Origin: Ramazzottius varieornatus
Taxonomy: Eukaryota; Tardigrada; Eutardigrada; Parachela; Ramazzottiidae
Direction: 5' to 3'
Length of the DNA stretch: 64,000 nucleotides
Assembly (NCBI GenBank): GCA_001949185.1
Contig: BDGG01000010.1
Location: 1,683,773-1,747,772, forward strand
Each line of letters opens with the position of its first letter. The stretch's first letter is position 1. Positions 57,178 to 64,000 of the stretch are shown here, one piece after another. Under the pieces are notes generated by a model. It was not told the DNA's origin, did no database searches, and saw only the letters and a list, made by a program, of their open reading frames with translations. A program made the position numbers and the translations under genes.

Positions 57178-58375
57178 ATGGCGTTAAACAGGCAACGCCT
57201 TGCGATAACGATTGCTAGACACTCCGGAACACTAGGTTGCTCCTGGATATCGCATCGAACATTCACCTTGACGTCTAGTTCTCTCGGAAATACAAAGTCA
57301 TCAGATGTTTTGTTCTTCGGCACTGACCATTACTCCATCTACGCTTTCAAAAGCCTTCTCCGCAGTATGGAAACGAACGCTGCCAGCATCGGGCGGCTGG
57401 GCGTTTGCTCCAAGTTCCACGAGCCATTGTGCGAGTTGGCAAAGTTCGCTAACAGGGCTAAATTGTCCAAAGACATCATCACGATAGACTATCGTGATAT
57501 TTTGAGGTATTGCAAACACGAGCTGACTTGTTAACTCTAATCTAACTCACCCGTTGTTTTCCTGCAGTTCCTTATCGCTGCAAAGTTGGGATCTCGGAGT
57601 CCTGGCTTCGTTCGGACATTTGCTCCCCGAAGACCTTATCACTTCCTTTCCTTACGGTATCCTGTGCATACATCCTTCCCTTCTTCCTCGCTATAGGGGA
57701 GCCGCGCCACTCGTGGAGACCATACGAAACGGCGATAATGTCTCGGGAGTCTCTTTGATGAGCATCGCGCCAAAGAAGTTCGACGTAGGTCCGATTCTAG
57801 CTCAAGAAACAGTGGAAATACCATCGAGATGCACAACGAGGCAGTTGGGCGAGCTTCTGATGGGTCGCGGGGTAAAGCTGTTAGAAGACGCCCTGAACGA
57901 CTTACCTGCCGCTTTAGCAGCAGCGAAGCCTCAAAGCTCCGAAGGTATATCATATGCGAAGAAGGTAACAGTTCGGAAAACTTTCATAGATTGGAATTGG
58001 ACGATGGATGAGATAGACCGGTTTTATCGGGCTGTTCATGAAGATTTTGGTGTCAGAACCCTATGGGAAGGTAAAGTTGCCCATATCGGAAATTTTACCG
58101 AACCAGATATGGTGAAGTCTGCTAAGGTAGACGAGCTATGTTCGGGTAGTTCTTCACCTGGTAGTTTTTATTTTCATAAGAAGAGAAGGCAGCTTTTTGT
58201 GCGCTGTGCGGATGGGTGGGTTGGTGTGGGTAGTATTGGTTTACCTGATCGGAAGCCCATGTTGGGCGTTGATTTTTATAATGGCTTTTTGTCGCCTGAG
58301 AAGAACCGGGCAGAAGTTTTTGAGTCTGTCAAGAGACCGTCTACATCCAAAAAATCAGCAAACCATAAAACTTAA
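57178..58375 (+). CDS. MTFMT: Mitochondrial methionyl-tRNA formyltransferase
   Basis: Formylates Met-tRNA for mitochondrial translation initiation, using 10-formyl-THF. Exons 57178-57506 and 57568-58375 give 378 residues (human 389). A basic N-terminus (MALNRQRLAITIARHSG) suits a mitochondrial transit peptide. The catalytic domain starts VLFFGTDHYSI, continues VLASFGHLLPEDLI, and has IHPSLLPRYRGAAPL and FDVGPILAQETV. The conserved Asn of the N-x-HPS motif is Cys143 here (codon 57665-57667), while His145 and the Asp of FDVGPI are present. The C-terminal domain (SYAKKVTV, FYRAVHEDFGVRTLW, CADGWVGV, DFYNGFL) is complete. Confidence 0.94.
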
Positions 58376-59179
58376 CCCAAAACTTCCTTCCTCCATCCTG
58401 TTGAAAGCAAGGAGAACTTTTCCTGTGCACGGATCCTTCCTTAAGAAGCTTTCAGATACAATGAGTTGTACTGTATTTCCTCCAAGGTTTCGCGCAGTCA
58501 CATGACAGATACATAAAATGATCCCCGGATATTCATGGTTCAATCACTAGCTCTCGGATTATTTTATAGGCCTATCATGTGACTGCGCGAAACCTTGGAG
58601 GAATACAGTACATTGGCAGGTTTTACAGATGCTTAACATACCGTGCAACAAATAACTTCCAAGCTAACAATTGAAAGCATGAGCGTATTTTCGACAGGAG
58701 CGAAGAGTACCATCATATCAAAAACTACAAAATGGGTATATAAGCTAAAGGAACTAGAGGTATCATACAATGAGCGTCTTCGAAAAAGGGGCAAATTTGG
58801 TACAAAATACTAGTGGTCAAACTCAGCATCAGGGAAACAGTAACAATAGCTGCACTACTTTTGGCATATCGACAAGAAAATAATAGCAAAAAATATCCGT
58901 AAAAAAGGACAGAAAGAAAAATACGTTCGAAGGAAAAGAACGGACGTAAGGACAGTTTGGCCAACGAGGGATCTTGGTTCGGGTAAAGGAAAGTCGGGTA
59001 TTCGATAATCCAGTATGGTCCGTCGTGAAAATAAGACGGATGTTTCCCGGGTGTCTGCACTGCTTCCGCTTCGGGTTATCATGTAGGGTATTGTGGGACA
59101 ACAACGAGGTAAAAGATACAAAAAGTGTACGAAAGTTTGGCAAACACCGAAAACATTGGTAGGTTATTATTTTGGCTGA
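58376..59179. other. Shared 3' region of MTFMT and hunchback
   Basis: About 800 bases between convergent stops, so it should hold both 3' UTRs. It contains the foldback repeat at 58468-58611. On the hunchback strand it has two UACCUC hexamers, complementary to the let-7 seed, at 58757-58762 and 59106-59111. Confidence 0.5.
58468..58611. repeat. 144-bp foldback repeat
   Basis: GTACTGTATTTCCTCCAAGG then TTTCGCGCAGTCACATGA (58468-58505) recurs inverted at 58575-58611 with a single-base length difference. Weaker pairing (ATAAAATGATCC against ATAAAATAATCC) extends the arms inward. Transcribed, it would form a long hairpin in the MTFMT 3' UTR. It is probably a MITE. Confidence 0.8.
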
Positions 59180-62100
59180 CTAATAATGAGGAGCTTTGGC
59201 AATATGTTGAAAGAAGGAGACTTTGTCTTCGGCCGAATGTCCGCAGACACAGGTGAATGGGTCTTGGGGTGAGCCATGCAGACCCATATGCATGGCGAAC
59301 ATGGACGAGTCTTCGAAGCTCATGGCGCAGTACTCACACAAGAGCTCGCGACGGCCTCGCTTCGCTCCATTGACCAGTGGCTTGATCACTGACGAGGGCG
59401 ACGCTGCATAGACTCTCTTCGACGGACTGACTTTGACCCAGCCATCTCCCACATCATTCTCGTGGCACAGCGAGCTTTGGTTGAAGGCTTCCGGGCTCTC
59501 GGGCTGGACCACAGTGCACGTCTCCTTCATTTCTGAGTCGTCCTCTTCTTCGCCGGCTAGATTGTCTTGCAGACGCTGACGAACAGCCGCTTCCAGCTTG
59601 AAGGCTGGACCTTTGCGACGTCGACTTCTGGAGGAAACGGCAGCGCCGGCGGGGTTGCTGGAGCCGTCGCTTCGTGGAGACTCGGAGTGACGATCGCTGC
59701 CGTTCTCTTTGCCGCCACTGAGGTCCAGCGGAGAAGCTACTGTGACTTCTCGAGCTAACTGGCGATCGGTGTTGAGCGACATCGAAGGAAACATCCGGAG
59801 GGCCGAGCTTTCCTTCTTGATGCCATTGTTTATAGTATAATCTGTAGGAAGATAGCAAGTAAGTCACAAACACCCGCAGAAGTATATTCAGTGGGAGAAA
59901 CTCACTTCGTGGTTGTTCTTGTTGGGCGTCCGATTCGGATGGCGAGGGCGATTCCCGCTTCACGTTGACTTCTGGTTCTGGACTAATATGAGGAGGTCTG
60001 ACAAATCGATTCATGGGCATGGAAGGCATTAGTCCATTGGCGGCGGCGGCGCTGAGCAGGAGGTTGTTGTAGATGGAAGCTGCATGGAAGGGACTGATGG
60101 CGCCACCTGGTCCATACATTCCGTATGCAAAGCCCGGCGGCATCTGCACGGGTCCTCCTGGACCGGCTCCATCTCCCATGGACATGGAAACAGGCACGTT
60201 TGGTCTCATTGCCATTGGGTGGAAACCCTAAAAGAATTTACTGTAATCAATCCCAGCCAGAAGTTCTACTCTATCCATGTTCGGAGGACCGAGAACCCAC
60301 CCACGTCACACACCTGCATTCTTACCGCTGATAATAAATTGGAACGTGATCGCATGCAGGTTTGTGAGTTTTCATTTCTGTTCTATGGATCTCCATTTCA
60401 AACGTTCTTCGTTTTACAGGTTTTTTGCAGCTACTTATTTCGGGAAATTGTTTTGTGGATTTAAGTGGAATTTAGACATGCCTGGAACGGATGTGGTGAT
60501 ATGCGGCTGGAAGTTGGCGGACTAGGTTCTTGATTAATGTTCTTGCGGCTATTGCGTCGTTTCTTCTGTTTGCCCGATGCTTCGTCGCCTACGAGAGAGG
60601 ACACCAGAGCCGAGGACGTCAGGATTTGCGGAGGTTGCGGCGACCCAGCCATGCTCAGCTGTGAGGCTTCCGAGCCGACGTTCTTGGCTGTGTGCTTGTA
60701 CTTTTTCAGATGGAGTTTCAAGCTATGGCAGTACTTGGTAACATAGCCACAGTCACACTGAAATTGGTAATGACTAGAATGGGACTTCATGTGGGAATTG
60801 AGCATGGACTTGTTGACACAAGTGTAGGTGCAATTGGGCTGAGAACACTTGAAGGGTTTGCTGCCTTGATGATTCCTGACATGATACTCTAGATGGTGTT
60901 TGTACTCGGTGACAAAGCGACACCCGTCCAAAGGACAGGACAGTAACTTCTCGACCTTAATGTGAGTACGCTGATGGTCGTAGTAATCGTTCTTGTTCGT
61001 GGCGATGAAGTCGGCGCACTGAAAAAATGATCAAAATGTATTCATCTCCCAAAATCATCTCTCAAAATTTTTAATGCTCAAATTTGGACGTGGGCAAATG
61101 AGCTAAGCCAGATCGTTTCCCCAAGTGGCGCAAACTTCCAGCCAGTAATAATGAAAGCGTGCACCACTTGAAATAACAATCTGGTTCTATCCATTTGTCT
61201 ACTCCGTTATTTTGCGAAATATTTTTGAACGGTGAAAATTTACCTGTTTGCAGCGCCACGACTTTTGTTTGGCCGGTGTCGCGTTCGCCTTCGTTAGGGA
61301 CTGATTGCCCTGATCGTCCACGTCATCACTATTCTTCTTTCCGCGACCCTTGCCGTCATCCATCGAGGTTTCTCCATCGTTGGGATCGGATGCGTGATGG
61401 TTCTTGACGTGACGTCTCAGGCGACCTTCCGTTCTAGTCGAATAGTTGCAGTCGGGAATGTAGCACCGATGTACACAGTGTGTATTCATGTGCGAGTTGA
61501 AATGGAAGCGGGAAGTGTTGGTGAAGTTGCAGAACTCGCAACAGAGCAACTGGCCTGGAGCTACTTCATCTGGAAGCATACCGGACAGTTCATCCGACCT
61601 CGATGAGCCTGGCGAGTGGGATGTACTCGTATGCTCGGCTTCGGCATCTGAGCCACCACCTTCCCTTCTTGTCAACCTACAATAAAGAACCCTCAGTGTT
61701 AGTAACGTAACTTTTCCTTGGGCACGGCCCCGAGTGGCTATTATGACTGCCAAGGTCGTGCCGTATATTCAGGATTCTTCGCGTGTTTTGAATCTTTCTC
61801 TAGTTCGTACCTGAAATTCAGCAGAGTGTTTCTTCGAGCCATCAACTGTTGCTGCAGAAGGTTATTATAAGAAGTAGCCTTTTGTCTCTTGTTCTCGTAC
61901 GCCTCTTCCCCATCCATGGAGCTGTGGAAGGACGCCTCAGACTTTGGGGATGGGATGGACATGGTGAAGTCGGGACCTTCGCCTTCTTCTTCGATGTTGC
62001 TGGATGTAGTAGGCACGTTCCCGTCGACCTTTGATGATTCAGCATCTTCTGGGTCTTTGTGCGAGGCAGCTGAGGCGGATGAGACGTTACTGTTGGTCCC

Positions 62101-62500
62101 CGCTGAGTCACGCCGATCAGTCAACACCTCATCGGAGGGATGACGAGCGCCATTTACATCATTCGTATGATAGGACAAACGACCGCGAAACATGCTGGAA
62201 GAGTCCACGACAGGTGGTGGACTGTAACTGCGAGGCACTGTAAAAGCCTAAAAATCAAAAAGAATAAGCTAGAAAATTTACTAAAAAAGATTAATAGATG
62301 GCGAAACGAAGAGTTGCAAAACTTACTGCAGGTTCCTTGCGGTCTTCCAGAAGATCGGTCCACTTCGTTTGTAGAAGTAACTGGGATGGTTCGAAGTGAT
62401 GGGCGGTGATGGGAAGTCCAGGTGGGAAACCTCCTCGTTGTTGAAGACTTCGGAACTGTTCAACGTAGTTGGGAGTTTCTTGTGAGAGGTTGACTGCCAT
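59180..62500 (-). CDS. hb: Hunchback C2H2 zinc-finger transcription factor
   Basis: Hunchback patterns the embryo and times neuroblast fates. Six exons: 62500-62327, 62247-61811, 61676-61244, 61018-60482, 60227-59906, 59841-59180, giving 854 residues. It has eight fingers in the ancestral 2+4+2 arrangement. Two N-terminal fingers lie at about residues 250-298 ([20 protein letters not shown]). Four middle fingers start at about 346 ([64 protein letters not shown]). The Ikaros-like C-terminal pair is [20 protein letters not shown] and [18 protein letters not shown]. The sixth and eighth fingers have C-x-C instead of C-x2-C. Intron 4 (60481-60228) starts with GC. Linkers are Ser/Gly/acidic. Confidence 0.96.
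60228..60481 (-). other. GC-AG intron in hunchback
   Basis: The exon ends CCGTTCCAG, the intron begins GCATGT and it ends CTTTTAG. Joining gives [13 protein letters not shown] in frame. The nearest GT (four bases on) shifts the frame. Confidence 0.75.
61086..61199. mobile_element. Palindromic MITE, copy C
   Basis: Lies in hunchback intron 3. The left arm is GGGCAAATGAGCTAAGCCAG then ATCGTTTCCCCAAGTGGCGC, the centre CAGCCAGTAATAATGA, and the right arm CGTGCACCACTTGAAATAAC then AATCTGGTTCTATCCATTTG. The whole 114 bp is an imperfect palindrome. It is the most complete of the three copies. Confidence 0.8.
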
Positions 62501-64000
62501 TTCCTCTGTAGCTGCTGAAGTTGCGGACTTTCAAGCCGAGATACTCATGCTGACGAAATGGACAGGAGGGTGGAAAAAATGTTTCTATCGTTATCAAGCG
62601 TTGTAGGAAAGTGAAGGTATGTTTGTCTTTGCGTTCATTCAGAGGTGTTTCCCGCAACAAGGTTGGTTCGCAGCGTTAAATAATTTTGCGCTGCGATAAA
62701 GACAATTGTGCGGAGGTGCGATAGCGCGGCCAATAATCTGAAAAACAACATCTTATCAGAGTTTGCAGGCGAAACTGCTCATCAAACAGAAAAATATGCA
62801 ATACAAGTCTGATTGAGTAATTTTCTCCAAGCGAAGTCCATCGAAAAGTAAGCAAAAGGTCGGTCCTCCGCGATAGTTTACACGGATATGACTAATATGG
62901 CCGAACATTTTATTACACTGAGAAAAGTCCGTCTGGCTTTTCCTTCACCATGATCGTTCTAGAAAATACCTCTCGAAAAATAATCCACAAAAATTTCACG
63001 AAGGTACTTCTCAAAAGGACGCGATCTGATCGACACTCTGATGTGATGGATGATTAGTCAGGAAGAAATTAGAGGGAGCGAGTTCGACATGTCAACTCGG
63101 CAATCGTCAGGAGGGGACTCTCTTCCATAAAAAAGAGAAGACCTAATCCTCACACAGTACCAATAAGACCTCGATCAACACACAAAGGACAACAGTCTGC
63201 GAAGAGCTTGGAGGGACCAGCTTGATTGTATTACGTGCATATATGGATGGATACGTGCGTCGGTAAAAAGCAAGAAACAACTGGCTTGTTTTTCTACCCA
63301 CTGGAAACACGAAGCCATTACCTTCTCTCATGATCGCAGTAAGGACACCAACAGCATCCGCTACCCATTGGAATCAGGCACGTTTTCCAGCTTTTTCATG
63401 ACGTCAAACAATTTCTATTTTCTCCCTTCTTGTTGTTTTTGAGACCGTCTCAGTACTGTATAGCACCATGCACTGCACCGGCACAACAAAACGCCCAGCC
63501 AACCTTGCTCCCTTTTTTCTCATCAGCCGAATCACATGAGATATTATGTAGATTATATTTTCCAAAGAAAATCCACCGCATCCACACCGAGAAGGCAAAT
63601 TTTCGCGCTGGATGTCATCTTAGAACTGATCGAAATCGAATATTTTCGACTTACAAGTCAGCAACGACCTTCACAGGGTTCCCCGTTAACTATAAGGAGG
63701 AAAAGTTTCCGTAATGGTTCCGTCACCATTATGGTCGGGAAAGGAAAGAACAGAGACATGGATCCTTCCCCTGTGCGTTGAATGGATAAAAAACAGCGAG
63801 GCTGGGTGGAAACCAGTGAGACATTTCCAGGATGGTGGTAATTATTTTTCTCAGTAGCAGTCAGGAAGTTGGGAGCTCATTCGCTGGCATTGACTTCCGT
63901 CACGATCGCTCTTAAATATCACTAAAGCTGTATGGCTCAACCTGAATGGCCTGTTGATCATGAAATAAGGATACAACCAGCTTACCGACGCACACATCAA
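62501..64000. other. Upstream region of hunchback
   Basis: 1.5 kb upstream of the hunchback start with no recognised gene, so probably 5' UTR and promoter. An open plus-strand frame at 63430-63781 has no similarity that I recognise. Confidence 0.4.

Noticed and set aside
1-64000. tRNA, rRNA, CRISPR or prokaryotic features
   Set aside because: No tRNA cloverleaf, rRNA segment, regular spacer-repeat array or ribosome-binding pattern was seen, and the gene structure is eukaryotic.

Overview
The window is nuclear DNA from an invertebrate animal. Genes are split into many small exons by short introns, mostly about 55 to 120 bases with GT-AG ends, and they lie close together on both strands. A hunchback orthologue with the ancestral 2+4+2 zinc-finger layout points to a protostome. 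Moderate base composition, compact introns and short intergenic gaps would fit an ecdysozoan such as a tardigrade, but I cannot fix the phylum from sequence alone.

Layout: POC1 (+) converges on lactate dehydrogenase (-), followed by ALIX/PDCD6IP (-) and a decayed pogo/Tigger transposon (9574-11426). Selenoprotein T (+), with a genuine in-frame UGA, converges on NDUFB7 (-). TTC39 (+), a Gly/Tyr-rich protein (+), a SMYD lysine methyltransferase (-) head to head with TMEM129 (+), and an SLC17 sialin-type transporter (+) follow. From 26.4 to 35.3 kb lies a transposon-rich island: a Tc1/mariner-type element with 235-bp inverted arms, a CENP-B/DDE_1 transposase pseudogene, two unrecognised small genes and a 618-bp hAT-type MITE. 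Then come a FAM120-like gene (+), a TA-flanked MITE, TMEM242 (+), NDUFA1 (-), a pinocchio-like gene (+) with a 3.9-kb intron, and a 2.3-kb inverted-repeat element carrying a SANT-like ORF. The last part holds profilin (+), a small unknown gene (-), IGBP1/TAP42 (+), MITD1 (-), mitochondrial methionyl-tRNA formyltransferase (+) and hunchback (-).

The genes are mostly unrelated housekeeping loci and do not form an operon or pathway. Loose themes are ESCRT/cytokinesis (ALIX, MITD1), mitochondrial complex I (NDUFB7, NDUFA1; TMEM242 is a mitochondrial assembly factor) and ER functions (SELENOT, TMEM129).

Exon models were built by hand from splice sites and similarity to remembered family sequences. 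For all seventeen multi-exon models that I joined, the total coding length is a multiple of three. The most interesting items are the selenocysteine codon, three GC-AG introns, a three-copy palindromic MITE found only in introns, several MITEs with clear target duplications, and unusual residues in MTFMT, SMYD and hunchback.
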